Of a stretch of DNA of 64,000 nucleotides, positions 23,387 through 34,377 are shown in pieces. Both the position numbers and the translations under genes were made by a program. Numbering within the stretch: the stretch's first letter is position 1; each line of letters starts with the position of its first letter. The stretch is taken from assembly GCA_030704615.1 (NCBI GenBank), contig CM060732.1, positions 28,563,053-28,627,052 on the forward strand, in the 5' to 3' direction. The notes under the pieces were generated by a model. It saw nothing but the letters and a program-made list of their open reading frames with translations, searched no databases and had not been told where the DNA came from. The DNA comes from Takakia lepidozioides (lineage: Eukaryota > Streptophyta > Takakiopsida > Takakiales > Takakiaceae).

Positions 23387-25310
23387 AATAGCAGTAAAAT
23401 AGTTAAATTAATACCTTTGCAGGTTTAACCATCCGCTTCATAGAGGAGTTGACAATGGAGGCATGGGAATGTTGAAGGGACAAAAGCACCCCGGATGCAG
23501 TTCATTCATCGTCGCAGACCAACACCACCTGACTTCTCTGAATTTGGGGTGTCCAGCCTTCGTGATTCGGCGACATGCTTGGAATAACACCATGATGAGG
23601 AGGTAAGTCCGCGACCGTGTCGTATTTTGGAACTTGAAATGAGGAAGGGACATGAAGTGGCCCCATGTTGACAGTTGCGGGGAGGGAGCAGTTCGATTCC
23701 AAAGATGAATACTGATGAATGTGGGAGTCAGTATCTTCATCATTACCCTCAACGTTCCTGACCCTGAGAATTCATCATCCTTACTAATGGTGGAGGTAGC
23801 AATTGACGTGTGGAAATACTCTCGGAGACCATCACAGGCCGAGGCTCAATAACTAGAATTGAGGTTTGACATGACAAGTTGTTGTCAGCACTGTTGGAAC
23901 CATGTGGCCTGATCGTGTCCAAATAATCAACAATAACAGACGAACATGTTACTACGACAGGAGCTGCATTGCTGACGAGGGCATCAAATGGACATGTGAA
24001 AACCTGCAAGTAACATTTTCGTTATCAATGTGACGACATACATTTGCAACGTTGCATGACCACTCGAGGTTCCGAATAGCAATTCGACAGACATAGACGA
24101 CACAGCCCAATGGAGCATATTGGAAATCGGCCTTCGGGGCCAGAAAATAGTGTTTCAATCAATGCAATAAATGATTGAAGAAACGACAGTAAGTCCAATG
24201 AAGTGATTGTAATTATTAAATAGTAAACTGAGACAATTGTCAGTGACGATTATTTACTTATCATTTACTCGCAAATCACGATATTCTGAATTGTCAATGT
24301 AGTCAGGAATAGGCCCATATTTTGGATCCTGAACATTGTACGGTGCATAGCCTATCCTCTTTGAACTAAAAAAGATGGACACGTCTGGAAACTTCATGAA
24401 GCCAAGCAAAAAGGTCTTAAGTTTCAGAAGGAAGAAATCGTCGTTGTCAATGTTGTCAAAAGTCTTGATCTAAGCAGACATGATTTAGGAGGGTTCAACA
24501 AGACTTCAATGGCGTATCATCAATCAGCAGAGTATTACTTTAATTGTACTTCCCGTCAAAACCCTGCCAAACTTTTAAACGACTTCAGGAACAAAGGAGG
24601 TTGTTCATGCCCCGGTTGGAAATTCGGGTGTAGATTGCTTGGGCAAGAGATACAATCTTCTTGCGACATGATGAACTCTGGCCGTGGAAGACCACGAAGG
24701 AGAAAATCCAAAACGGGCACTAAGTTCTTAGTCATCATGCACCTCCAGATAGCTAGAGTGAAATGCTTGTGTAAAACTTGCCAAAGTTCCCGGTACATCT
24801 CCCATCTATATATTAGCCGATACCCAACCAAAGCTGGAATTCTGTAATCAGATTCTGAGAATTGTGGAACAACACCTGTTTTTTGGCGCTTCACGATTTT
24901 GCAGAACACTCCATATTTCACGTCAAAAATTATCAAGCGGGGTCCATTTGCGGGTGGAGATCCAGGCTGTCAGATCTGTGAAGGAGTGGTAAAGACAATT
25001 AAGTAAATAGGAAACAAAATAAAGATGACACGAGAAACACCCATTTACACATAAGTAACTCAAAGACCTCCCATGCTCGCATCTTTCAGTTATTTTGTCT
25101 CTGAATTCCAAGTTCAACGGCATGGGCTAGCAAGACCTTGAGATATTCTTCATTTTCATCTCGGTTTCTCGGCCGCGGATAGTCATGGCGTCTAAAGAAT
25201 TTAACTGCAGGATCTTGGTAGAAGGTATCTTTTGGACTACCAACAGGATTTAGTTCATTGAATAGCCATGTATCAATCTTTGATCGCCTCAACATCTCAA
25301 GGTGAGGCTT
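23387..25310 (-). pseudogene. HAD/FCP1-like gene family copy B, downstream part
   Basis: Coding-like blocks run leftwards. The block 25310-25080 has LEMLRRSKIDTWLFNELNP and DPAVKFFRRHDYPRPRNRDE. The block 24936-24556 has SESDYRIPALVGYRLIYRWE. The block 24480-24258 has FLLGFMKFPDVSIFFSSKRI and ends at GATAAG|TAAATAA. A further block covers 24158-23438. Together they look like exons of one gene whose upstream half lies at 41679-44400, beyond the LTR element that begins at 25311. The function of these downstream exons is not recognised; the family call comes from the upstream motif I and II segments. At least part is duplicated at 15.7-16.2 kb. The insertion has certainly broken this copy. Confidence 0.5.
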
Positions 25311-26183
25311 TGTCGAGCGGCTTTTACTCACCCATCCCTTCGCTATCCGAGGTGGAAAATCCAAGATAGAAGAGTTGGATATCTCTAAGCATTGAACAAT
25401 CAGTCGTGACCTGCAGCTAGTGAATCATGGTTGTGCTTCCTATTTGTATTCCTTCTTGCCTTCATGTTATCAATTTACCTTACCGTGTATACTGAAGCAT
25501 CAGATTGCTTCAGTATCTATTAAGTTCCAGTTAATCATGCATTCATTCCACAGCTTCACTCATGTCACTCTACACAGTGTGTTTGTATCGAATAAGTATC
25601 AGATTATGATTTATCAGGTATCAGGCCAATGCCATGGTGACTCTAATCTGCCCTACCGTATCACTACAACTCTGCAGGTAATCAGCATCTACTGTTCATC
25701 TTTCCTCCTTCTTGCTCCCCGCCTGATCTCCTCTTCTGCATGACCCAGAAGCGCTCCCCGTGAAGTGTGTCCCCTTCTTTCCGTTGCCGCTCTCCTTATC
25801 TGCCTGCAAGCTGTTCTAACCACCTAACTAATTAACCGTCATCCCTGAAGTAACACGTTTCTTCTGCAGATGTCGTTCCCTCACAGTCGTTCTCTGTCAA
25901 TGATAACTGTTCTTCATGTACTGTGACAGGCTGTGTCAAGCTGTGCCGAGCTATGACTGGCTGTGTAAGGCTATGTCGGCTGTGACTGGCTGTGACGGAC
26001 TGTGCGAAGCTGTGGCGGCTGTGACTGGCTGTGACGGGCTGTGCGAAGCTGTGGCGGGTTGTGTAACCCCCCTAAAGCCTGCTGCTGCCACCCCTAAGGC
26101 TCCTGTTGGTCTCAGTCTGCGCAAAAATTAAGGGTACCCCACAGAACCCGTAAAAGCGTCTAAGTCCAAGCAGCCCTCTAACA
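25311..26183 (-). repeat. 3' LTR of the Ty3 element
   Basis: An 873-bp repeat, TGTCGAGCGG...CCCTCTAACA on the plus strand, that matches 37335-37716 joined to 41100-41678. It holds a minisatellite of GGCTGTG-type units (about 25924-26065). The other LTR has additional copies of that unit and a short extra stretch near 37417. Confidence 0.95.
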
Positions 26184-26201
26184 TTTACCCCTCCCCCTCT
26201 C
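26184..26201 (-). other. Polypurine tract of the Ty3 element
   Basis: On the minus strand the 18 bases GAGAGGGGGAGGGGTAAA directly abut the 3' LTR, the expected place for the plus-strand primer of an LTR element. This fixes the minus orientation independently of the genes. Confidence 0.85.
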
Positions 26202-26222
26202 AAAAAGCCGTGTCCTCACGGT

Positions 26223-28583
26223 TTACTGTTTGGGATTAGCAAACCTTTGTGAGCGAGCATCCTTCCGACGGTGAGAGTCTCGTGAAGGACTCCGTGTGCG
26301 AGCCCGAATCCTGTCACTGGTTGACGGAGATGATTGAGCACTACCTGGAAATGTCTGACCCTCCTTTGGCTGATAACGAGGTAACCTCTCAGGCATAGGA
26401 GATCCCCGTCGTTTCTTCTCTGCCATCTGAAGTGCATAGTCCTCTGCCATGTCAAAAGAGTCCGCTGAAGAAACAGTAGTATCAGAATCCTCGTCGCCCC
26501 TCAAGGTGTTTTAACGGCCGAACTTTAAGTGGAATCCTGTGTGGCATACAATGTTGTCCAACCATATCTGGAAGTTTAAATTGTACAACTTGTTGTAAGC
26601 GCTGGCATGCAAAATTAGTGAACGTTCTGAACTCCTTATCTGTATAGGTAAGAGGTGTGCCAATGACTTGGGAACAGTGCAAGTATTTCCATGCCTCATG
26701 TCCCTTAAAGAAAATATCCTCAGGGCCGAATTTCTGTGTTGTCAAATTGTTCCAAGCCGAATGAAACCATGAACGAAGTTGGGAATCCTTCTGCATCATA
26801 ACTTTTGCATCATATAGGTACATATGAGGTGGCACTGAAGGTAAGACCCAATGATCCCCACTGGAATAACTCAGAAATCGCGATTGCATCTTCTGCTGCT
26901 CAATGTGATAACGTGCCAGAAAACAAGCAGCATAGTATAATCCACAGCCCATGACAATACTTGATACCTCCTTGGTTTTGGTATAAATGTACCCATGTAC
27001 AACTTGGAAGGCAATTAATTCCTTCAACATGGTACCTGCTTCAGACCAGTACCTCGCAAAGTGATGATCCTCAATGGGTCGATTGTTCGGAAGAACCTTA
27101 GTCCTAGTCGCCACTGGCAGCCAAATGCGCATGATCTGGTAGTAATGAGCCAACGACTGTGGCGGACTAAATTCCTTCCAAGCCAAATCCAACACAATGG
27201 GAATTTGGTTGAAGGGCATAATCATAGCCCGACTGTACTCTCGTGCAGCAGGAGTCTTAGGTGGGTTAAAAGCAGCATCCCCCCATACCTCAGGCTGTGG
27301 TGTGGCTGTAGTAACAACAGGGTCAGCTACCTGCACAGTCACTTGCTGTGGTATTGGTACCACTGGCCCTTCTACCACTGGCATCTCCTGCACCCCTTGC
27401 GAAGAAGACTGAAAAATTAGAGTTCTGGCATGTAAATAAGTAGCCATCAGCTGCTCCTCAGGTACAAAGACTCTCTTGTCAATATTTGAACTCAGGTCAT
27501 CCACCTGAGTCTGCAGGCCTTCTACATCCTCCTGTAGCTCCGCTATTCTACTATAGACATTGTCTATAGTAGTTGTGGCAATGTTTGCACCTGCAGTCTG
27601 AGCTCATTCATCTCGCCCTGGGTGAGCTTCCGTGGTGCTTTGCTTTCCACCGGCCCTTGTGCTAACCAGACCTGCATAAGGTGGTTATCCACCAAGTCGT
27701 GTGTGGCACCCCTGAGAGTCTGCTCCTCTGTGAGCCTGTACACATCTAACTGCTGCTGTAAAGCCTCCATGCGCTTCGCATGAGGTTCAACCAAACTCGC
27801 ATAGGCAGCAGCCAGATTATTGGCTTCCTTCCAAGCCTTGTTAGCCACAGAGAGTTCATTTCTATTTACCATGACTGTTTGTTGCAACTCCAGGATGTAC
27901 CTCTCTTGGTCAGCCTCAACCTGTCTGTATTGCTTGAAAGTATTCTCATTGCGACAGATTGTATTCTTCATATCAACAATGAGTTTCGTCTGCTCGATTA
28001 TCTCTGCCTCTGCCTTCATACATCTCTCCCCTTGTCTGTTAACTTCTAATGCAGTTTGCTCAAGAGTAGTTGTGAGTGTAGCACATTGTATGGTCATCCT
28101 CTCATGTACTGCCTGCAACTCTGTATGTAGTGCATTCACTTCTTGCAACTTGCCCTCATGCTTCACCTGCATTTGGTATAACTGTTGTTTATGTGCTTCG
28201 TGCAACTGGTCCTGCGCGAGGCCTGCTTCAATCAAATGTCCCTTGGCCAACTGCAAAGCAGCCTTTGTGTCCTCTAACTCTTGCTGTAACTTGAGATTGA
28301 CCTCCTCATCGACCTTGTTTGCACACTCAGTGGCAAGTCGAGCCTCAAACTCCTTCCTGAGTTCCTCCCTCAAAGCTGCCAATTGGGTAGATGGAACATG
28401 GGATTTCACATAAGTGCCCAACAAATTAAGTGTTCTGCTTATGGAACTCATAAGCATGGCCTGCTGAGGGTCATCATGGTGAGCTTGCTGCTGTTCTCCC
28501 TGATCCTCAACAGTGTGATGCCTCACCAACCATTCAGGCCATTGCCCCACCAGATTTTCTTCCTGAACCACCTCATCCGCCAC
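26223..28583 (-). pseudogene. 3' accessory region of the Ty3 element, coiled-coil and C-terminal parts
   Basis: Three successive open frames (28583-27564, 339 codons; 27504-26482, 340 codons; 26504-26223, 93 codons) read as one ancestral frame broken by frameshifts. Coiled-coil-like sequence continues across the first break (IAELQEDVEGLQTQVDDLSS follows it in the new frame). The first part is a long Gln/Glu/Leu-rich coiled coil (LQQELEDTKAALQLAKGHLI). The second (VWGDAAFNPPKTPAAREYSR, then YYQIMRIWLPVATRTK and WSEAGTMLKELIAFQVVHGY) is globular and unrecognised. The last is Arg/Ser/Pro-rich. Position after integrase matches the extra 3' open frame of Athila/Tat-type elements, but no transmembrane env-like segment is seen. 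Confidence 0.65.
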
Positions 28584-28638
28584 AGGTGCTGCAGTGTCCT
28601 GATATTCTACCCTGGTACCTCCATCACAGGTGTGGGTA

Positions 28639-30768
28639 TTACATGCACAGCAGGGTTTTCCCTGGACAACCGCTGCACCTCTGGAACACTGATTCCCTTA
28701 CCAAGCCAGAGTTTTCATAGAGAAGGTCACCCTTCTCAATTTCGGCCACGACCTGCTCTGTAGTGGGAATGTCCAACCTTTCTCCTTCCAGAGCAATTGG
28801 GGGTGATGTCACAGCATGTACTAACTGTGGAACCTCTAAAACAACTGAGTCAATTGGTTGTGGTGGCTGTGGTATCGAAGTGACTTCCTCTTCCCTCTCC
28901 GAAGGCCGTGCTTCCAATAATAACAGCTCTCTGTGCTGCTGTGCCCCATCCTGCACAAGAGCTTGGGAAACATCATCGTGCGGTTTCCGTGAAGCCAGTG
29001 GATCCGCCACTACAGTCATACCCCGCCTCTGTCTCTTAGACTGGTGTTGCCCTGCCAGTCCACCCTCACTATGTGAAGAGCCCTGCTCTTCAATTGCAGT
29101 GGTTTCTGCCTCAAACACTCCCATCTCCTTACGTTCCCGAGTATCAAGTATGCAAGAATCAAGAATTATTTGGGCAATGACTGGACCAGACACAATGATC
29201 GGAGACTTAGCAGCAGTGCCCTGTAACCTCTTCATCTCGTCCACCAGTCCATTGTACATTAACTCCGCCCAAGCGACATCCTCTCCCCTCAAAGCTTTCA
29301 GGATCTCCTCTGTGAATGACCTGCTCAAATACTGTTGGTTCTGTTTCATGGCAAACAGAACGTTCAATATTTGGCCAACTTCCCTAAGCCCTGGGTACTC
29401 GGCTTTGGTACAAGCGTAACCTTGAGTTTTAAAGAAACTCCCTTCTTGGAACAAATTCCCTATCTGCAATCTTGCCCTGTGCTCATCCACATCCACATGT
29501 CCTGATGGCAAATCAAACAATTGCTGCAGGTACTGGGGAGTAATTTCTATATCTACTCCCCTCACCTGAGTAACTCCCGTCCGAGGCTCAAAGTTCTGAA
29601 GAAATTGTATCATGAACTGCCGATGATGCAAGGACCAGTCCTTGCGTAGCAGCCCCTCCAATCGCAACTCCCTTAGCAGCTGTACTGCCTGCGGTGCTGC
29701 AATTGTTTGCTTCTGCAGTATCGTGGTGCTCTTCACCCTGATATCCTCCATTCCCCTCACTCTCTTCATTCTAGACAAACAAAAAGGCTTTGTTTGAAAC
29801 AGCTGAAGGAAAGCTTGCAGGGCACAGAGCATGAAGGTATGGTTGGCACAGAATGGAACAGGTAAGTGCGTGTAAGCCTGTGGGGCTTGCAAGTAACGAG
29901 TGAGAGAAAATATACTCTCAATGCGTCCGTCCTTGCGCCACTGCGTGAGAAGTAAAGCGAGTGTGTAATTGGTTACATCTGCCATAGCTACCAGGCTAGT
30001 GCTTTGATTGCCCCTTTCGTCGAGAGCTTGGCTATTCAGAGCCACTCCGACTCTTCCGCTCATAACACTTCCTATTTCTTGTTCTTGTTTCTTGGAGGGA
30101 ACCACCTGCATGTAATTCTCACTCCTGATTGGCTGTGGACTGCTTAGATAATTCCTTAATTCCACCCCCCTCCATGGACATTTCCACCTGGAATGTCCAG
30201 TAGGACAGCACATGTGGCATAGGTTTCCCTTTTCTGAACTCGAAAAGGGTTCCGTTACCCTGGCACTGAATGCATTAATGGGCCCACAATTAGTATTAGT
30301 TGCTGTACGGGGTAGGTACTTTGACGGCCCGATTTGTCTTCTTGCATGATGAAACTCACTTTTGCAATCGATGCAGCGTGGTGTGCTTCGCCTTAGCGGC
30401 CACGTGTCCATTTCTAAACATGCCCCCGACTTCCCCTCTCCGCGTGACACATTTTCCAAGTTTGACTTCCAAACTTTTTCTTCACTTGATGGCCACTTTT
30501 CTAATGTTAATTCGCGTCCACAGGTCACGGACCCTATGGACTGTGTAATCTGTATGGGCTGTGTTGGGCTGTGACAGGTTGTGTGGCACTGTGGTGGACT
30601 GTGATAGGCTGTGTCACGTTGTGATGGGCTGTGATAGGCTGTGTCACGCTTGTACTGCCCGCCCTGGTCATATACGCTCGGCTTAGCGACAAGTGCTCCA
30701 TACTCCGTTGGTATCACTGGCGCAGCCCGTGACTGTTTTTGCGTTTCAACATGCAAATCGTGCTGCAA
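28639..30768 (-). CDS. Ty3 element 3' accessory protein with zinc knuckle (709 codons)
   Basis: An open frame directly downstream of integrase on the same strand. Residues 40-70 contain short AYHSPSQ-type repeats, encoded by the same GGCTGTG minisatellite that occurs in the LTRs. A CX2CX4HX4C zinc knuckle lies at residues 184-197 (CHMCCPTGHSRWKC). The middle (about 265-420) is a globular helical region (RSFTEEILKALRGEDVAWAE follows later), and the C-terminal third is acidic and low-complexity. The frame ends at 28639, but sense-strand coding continues in other frames into the coiled-coil part, so the ancestral protein was probably longer. A nucleic-acid-binding role is suggested by the knuckle; otherwise it is unrecognised. 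Confidence 0.65.
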   Translation of the reverse strand: MQHDLHVETQKQSRAAPVIPTEYGALVAKPSVYDQGGQYKRDTAYHSPSQRDTAYHSPPQCHTTCHSPTQPIQITQSIGSVTCGRELTLEKWPSSEEKVWKSNLENVSRGEGKSGACLEMDTWPLRRSTPRCIDCKSEFHHARRQIGPSKYLPRTATNTNCGPINAFSARVTEPFSSSEKGNLCHMCCPTGHSRWKCPWRGVELRNYLSSPQPIRSENYMQVVPSKKQEQEIGSVMSGRVGVALNSQALDERGNQSTSLVAMADVTNYTLALLLTQWRKDGRIESIFSLTRYLQAPQAYTHLPVPFCANHTFMLCALQAFLQLFQTKPFCLSRMKRVRGMEDIRVKSTTILQKQTIAAPQAVQLLRELRLEGLLRKDWSLHHRQFMIQFLQNFEPRTGVTQVRGVDIEITPQYLQQLFDLPSGHVDVDEHRARLQIGNLFQEGSFFKTQGYACTKAEYPGLREVGQILNVLFAMKQNQQYLSRSFTEEILKALRGEDVAWAELMYNGLVDEMKRLQGTAAKSPIIVSGPVIAQIILDSCILDTRERKEMGVFEAETTAIEEQGSSHSEGGLAGQHQSKRQRRGMTVVADPLASRKPHDDVSQALVQDGAQQHRELLLLEARPSEREEEVTSIPQPPQPIDSVVLEVPQLVHAVTSPPIALEGERLDIPTTEQVVAEIEKGDLLYENSGLVRESVFQRCSGCPGKTLLCM

Positions 30769-30775
30769 TGGTTTG

Positions 30776-32443
30776 TCATGGATACCACTGTACCCCCTTC
30801 AACTTATTGGCATTGACTCTTCCCAGCATCTCTTTGTTAATGGTTTGTAACATGGCGGTGTTGTTATCATACATCTTCTGTATGACATAAGGTCCCTTCC
30901 ATGGTGATTTAAGCTTAGAAGCTTTAATCTTCCCCTTCTTCTGCAACCAGAGAACCAAATCTCCCGTCTTAAAAGTCTTTAATTTGCCTTCATCAAACTG
31001 TTCCTTCCTCTTCATCTGAATTCTGGTCATGTTATCAGCTGCATCAGCACGTACTTCTTCCACATGGTATAATTCATGTTTCCTGACCTTAATTGAATCT
31101 TCCAATTCCATTCTCTTTCCCCATTCAGTTCTCATGGTAGGTAACAAGAATTCCACTGGAAGTAAAGCTTCCATACCATAAACTAATTGGAATGGTGTAT
31201 ACTTAGTGGTGACTTTATATGAAGTCCTGTATGACCACAAAGCTGTCAGCAGCTTTGTATCCCAATCCGTTCTGTTTGCATTGACTATCTTAGCCAAGAT
31301 AGTACATAGTATTTTGTTGGTAGCCTCTGCCTGCCCATTACCCTGTGGGTAATACGTTGTACTCTTCCTATGCACAATCATGAACTCTTTAGTCAATAGT
31401 TCAATGGTCTCATTAATGAAGTGACTTCCCTGGTCACTGATAAATTCCAAGGGACAGCCAAATCGTGTAAGTATGTTCTCATACAGGAACCTTGCTGTGG
31501 ACTTGGCTGTGTTGTCCCTCAGAGCTTTAGCTTCCACCCACTTCGTAGTATAATCAGTGGCTGTAATTATGTACTTGTTCTGTGTATTCTTGGCCGGTGG
31601 GTTAATTGGTCCAACAAAGTCTAGTCCCCATTTCTGAAATGGTTCAGTAGGCATCGTAGGATGCAAAGCCATCTTCCCAGATCTCTGCAAAGGTCCTAGC
31701 CTCTGACATTCATCACAACTCTGACAATACTTGTGTACATCTTTGAACAAAGTAGGCCACCAGTAACCTGCAAGTAGTATCTTCCTACTGGTAGTCTCTT
31801 CTCCAAAATGACCTCCAGCCACTCCTTTATGAACTTCCTCCAAAACTTTATTTACTTCATGGTGGTACAAGCATCGTTTAAGTACTCCATCAGGTCCTAG
31901 CTTATACATTCTGCCCCCTACCATAGTATAAGGTAAAGCCTTGATAGCGATTCTCTTCCTCTGCTCCTTACCATAACTAGGTGGGCACTGACCATGAGTA
32001 AGGTAGTATCTGATTGGCCACTGCCAATCTAACCATTCATCTGCACTTCCTTGCACCTCCATTGCAAATAAACTCGCATCAGGTAATTGGTCGTCTACTC
32101 CTGTGGCGGGCTCTCCTGTTGTTAGGCGTGACAAATGATCTGCCACAAGATGCAAACGGCCAGGCTTGTAAACAACTTCGAACTCAAACTCGTGCAAGAT
32201 TATTAACCACCTTGCTATCCTTCCACTTATCAAAGGTTTGTTCACCAGATATATCAGAGCCTGGTGATCCACATAAAACATAAACTTTCTTCCCAATAGG
32301 TAATGCCTGAATTTCTTGACTGCATAAATCATTGCCAGTGCTTCTCTTTCAGTTGTGCTATAGTTCCTTTCAGCACTGTTCATCAACCTGCTAGCATAGT
32401 ACACAGGTGAATCTATATTTCCTGTAACATTTTGGGCTAACAT
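30776..32443 (-). CDS. Ty3 RNase H (partial) and integrase
   Basis: The frame (555 codons) begins inside RNase H: YYASRLMNSAERNYSTTERE carries the second acidic residue and FYVDHQALIYLV the third, but the segment with the first catalytic Asp is missing. Integrase follows: an HHCC finger (VHKGVAGGHFG ... CQSCDEC), the DDE triad (WGLDFVGPI, FISDQGSHF, YYPQGNGQAEATN), and a GPY/F module (SPWKGPYVIQKMYDNNTAML). No chromodomain is evident after the GPY/F module. The frame overlaps the preceding RT frame (32391-33299) because a deletion shifted the reading frame. Confidence 0.92.
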   Translation of the reverse strand: MLAQNVTGNIDSPVYYASRLMNSAERNYSTTEREALAMIYAVKKFRHYLLGRKFMFYVDHQALIYLVNKPLISGRIARWLIILHEFEFEVVYKPGRLHLVADHLSRLTTGEPATGVDDQLPDASLFAMEVQGSADEWLDWQWPIRYYLTHGQCPPSYGKEQRKRIAIKALPYTMVGGRMYKLGPDGVLKRCLYHHEVNKVLEEVHKGVAGGHFGEETTSRKILLAGYWWPTLFKDVHKYCQSCDECQRLGPLQRSGKMALHPTMPTEPFQKWGLDFVGPINPPAKNTQNKYIITATDYTTKWVEAKALRDNTAKSTARFLYENILTRFGCPLEFISDQGSHFINETIELLTKEFMIVHRKSTTYYPQGNGQAEATNKILCTILAKIVNANRTDWDTKLLTALWSYRTSYKVTTKYTPFQLVYGMEALLPVEFLLPTMRTEWGKRMELEDSIKVRKHELYHVEEVRADAADNMTRIQMKRKEQFDEGKLKTFKTGDLVLWLQKKGKIKASKLKSPWKGPYVIQKMYDNNTAMLQTINKEMLGRVNANKLKGVQWYP

Positions 32444-33299
32444 GCCAGTGAGGGTTAATCAGCACAGGTGTAGTTGTTACTGACAATGTAAGTTCCTCAA
32501 AAGCCTGTTGACATTCAGCTGTCCATGCAAACACTGCATCTTTCTTCAGAAGCTTGCTCAATGGTGCTGCTATCTGTGCATACCTTTTGACAAATCTTCT
32601 GTAATAACTGGTTTGTCCAAGGAATCTCCTTAGACTCTTAACATTTACTGGTGGTGGAGAGGCTTTAATGGCCTCTGTCTTCCTGGGATCCACAAGAAGT
32701 CCCCTCTTACACACAATGTGTCCCAAAAGCACCCCTGAGTTCACACAGAAAGTACACTTCTCTGGATTCAGGCCCAGACCTCTCATCCTGCATCTGGCCA
32801 AACATAACTCCAATTTATGCAAGTGCTCATTCTTAGAGCTGTACACACTGAAATCATCCAAGAACACCTGCATGAAATCATCCAGATACTCATGAAAAGA
32901 TTCACTTATCACTCTCTGAAAGGTTGCTGGTGCATTACAAAGTCCAAAAGGCATGACTTTGTATGCATAAGCACCCCAGTCTGTGATGAAAGCTGTCTTT
33001 CCCTGGTCTTCTTCTGCCACTTGCACTTGATTATAACCACTGAAGCCATCCATGAATGAGTACATCTCATGGCCTGCCACAGTGTCCAATACCGCTTCTG
33101 TGAATGGCAAAGGGAAATGATCTTTCTTCGTGCAAGCATTCAACTTCTTATAGTTCACACAAACTCTCAGTTTACCATTCTTCTTGGGAACTATCACAAT
33201 GGGTGACAACCAAGTTGTATACTCTATCGGGTATATAAACTTAGCCTCAGCCAACTTCTTGATCTCTTCTCCAACCTTCTGTGCATAGTTGGGATTCAT
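32391..33299 (-). CDS. Ty3 reverse transcriptase
   Basis: A 302-codon frame with all RT blocks: WLSPIVIVPKKNGKLRVCVN, FSGYNQVQVAEEDQGKTAFI, MPFGLCNAPATFQRVI and the catalytic FLDDFSVYS, then LGHIV and RRFLGQTSYYRRFVKRYAQI at the RT-RNase H connection. It should be part of a single pol frame. Upstream, the frame is broken by apparent 1-bp deletions near 33335 and 33457, and downstream by the deletion at about 32440, after which the last 20 or so codons are out of frame. Confidence 0.93.
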   Translation of the reverse strand: MNPNYAQKVGEEIKKLAEAKFIYPIEYTTWLSPIVIVPKKNGKLRVCVNYKKLNACTKKDHFPLPFTEAVLDTVAGHEMYSFMDGFSGYNQVQVAEEDQGKTAFITDWGAYAYKVMPFGLCNAPATFQRVISESFHEYLDDFMQVFLDDFSVYSSKNEHLHKLELCLARCRMRGLGLNPEKCTFCVNSGVLLGHIVCKRGLLVDPRKTEAIKASPPPVNVKSLRRFLGQTSYYRRFVKRYAQIAAPLSKLLKKDAVFAWTAECQQAFEELTLSVTTTPVLINPHWHVSPKCYRKYRFTCVLC

Positions 33300-33378
33300 T
33301 CTGTACCTTGCCTGTTTGATTGGTACTGCCCTGGTTCCAGTTCAATCTTATGCTGACAGATCTCAGGTGGTATCCCTT

Positions 33379-34374
33379 TTAGATCCTCGTAGCTCCAAGC
33401 AAATACATCTCTGTATTTGATGAACAAACTCTTAGCTTCCTCAAAGAATTTGGCTCCAAATCAGCCCCTACCTTCACCATCCTCGGTTCCTCTTCAGTTC
33501 CCACATTCACTTCTCTCACCTGCTCATCAGCTGTGATTGTCCAACCAGTCACCACTTCATCCTGTAAACTCACAGTGGCTGGTTCCTCTAGGATTTCCAT
33601 TTCTCCTTCTCTTTCTTCATAGAAATGTGGTGGGTAACTGCTTGTTTCACCTTCAATTGGTGTTGCTGTCACTACACCACAGCAGATACCTTTTAAACAA
33701 CTTAGGCCTTCCAGCTGCATCTCTGCAACCTGCTCCCACTCTGGGTGTGCAGCGAACAGGGTAGCTTCCTGCTCCTCATTCAGTCCTCCCCTCCAGTCAT
33801 ACTCCCTGACCCCTCGAGGTCTTCTCGTAGCAGGTAATCTACTAGATTTCTTAGTGGTAATTTGTATCTTGTGCATCCCATTATGCACAGTTAGTAACTG
33901 GGAATTCCAGTCATGGAATACCCTGGCCTGTTTCAGCCACGGACGTCCCAACAATAAGGAGTAAGCTTCCATGACTTCATCCATTTTCAATACAGTTACT
34001 GTGATCATAAAGATCATCTTAATCTGTATCTTAACTCCTCTTATCAATCCCAATGGCTGTACACTTCTTTGATCTGCCATTGTTACTGTAAACGGGGCTG
34101 GTTTCATGTTACTTAGACCAAGCTTCTGCCTTAATTGGTCTGTCATGATATTCACTCTAGAGCCTCCATCTATCAGTACATCAGTTAGTTCTGTGCTTCC
34201 AATTCTCAATTGGATTACTGGCATAGAATCATCAAAGTCCATGACTGTTTCTCGCCCTTCCGGCTTCACATTATAACTGGTCACCTTGCTGTTCAGGTCT
34301 GTGTTCCCTGTCACATGGGCAATTCGATTGATTGCTTGATACAGCCTGTGTCTACAATAAGGTGCCACAGCCAA
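33379..34374 (-). CDS. Ty3 retropepsin-like protease region
   Basis: A 331-codon frame after gag. The protease core is VIQLRIGSTELTDVLIDGGS (active-site Asp in a D-G-G-S setting, a variant seen in plant Ty3 elements), followed by VNIMTDQLRQKLGL and the flap/psi-loop-like SLLLGRPWLKQARVFHDW. The C-terminal part links to RT, but the reading frame is lost near 33457: the expected continuation (AKFFEEAKSLFIKYRDVFAW) lies in the next frame, consistent with a 1-bp deletion. The start codon lies 4 bp past the gag stop, in another frame. Confidence 0.85.
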   Translation of the reverse strand: MAVAPYCRHRLYQAINRIAHVTGNTDLNSKVTSYNVKPEGRETVMDFDDSMPVIQLRIGSTELTDVLIDGGSRVNIMTDQLRQKLGLSNMKPAPFTVTMADQRSVQPLGLIRGVKIQIKMIFMITVTVLKMDEVMEAYSLLLGRPWLKQARVFHDWNSQLLTVHNGMHKIQITTKKSSRLPATRRPRGVREYDWRGGLNEEQEATLFAAHPEWEQVAEMQLEGLSCLKGICCGVVTATPIEGETSSYPPHFYEEREGEMEILEEPATVSLQDEVVTGWTITADEQVREVNVGTEEEPRMVKVGADLEPNSLRKLRVCSSNTEMYLLGATRI

Positions 34375-34377
34375 TAG

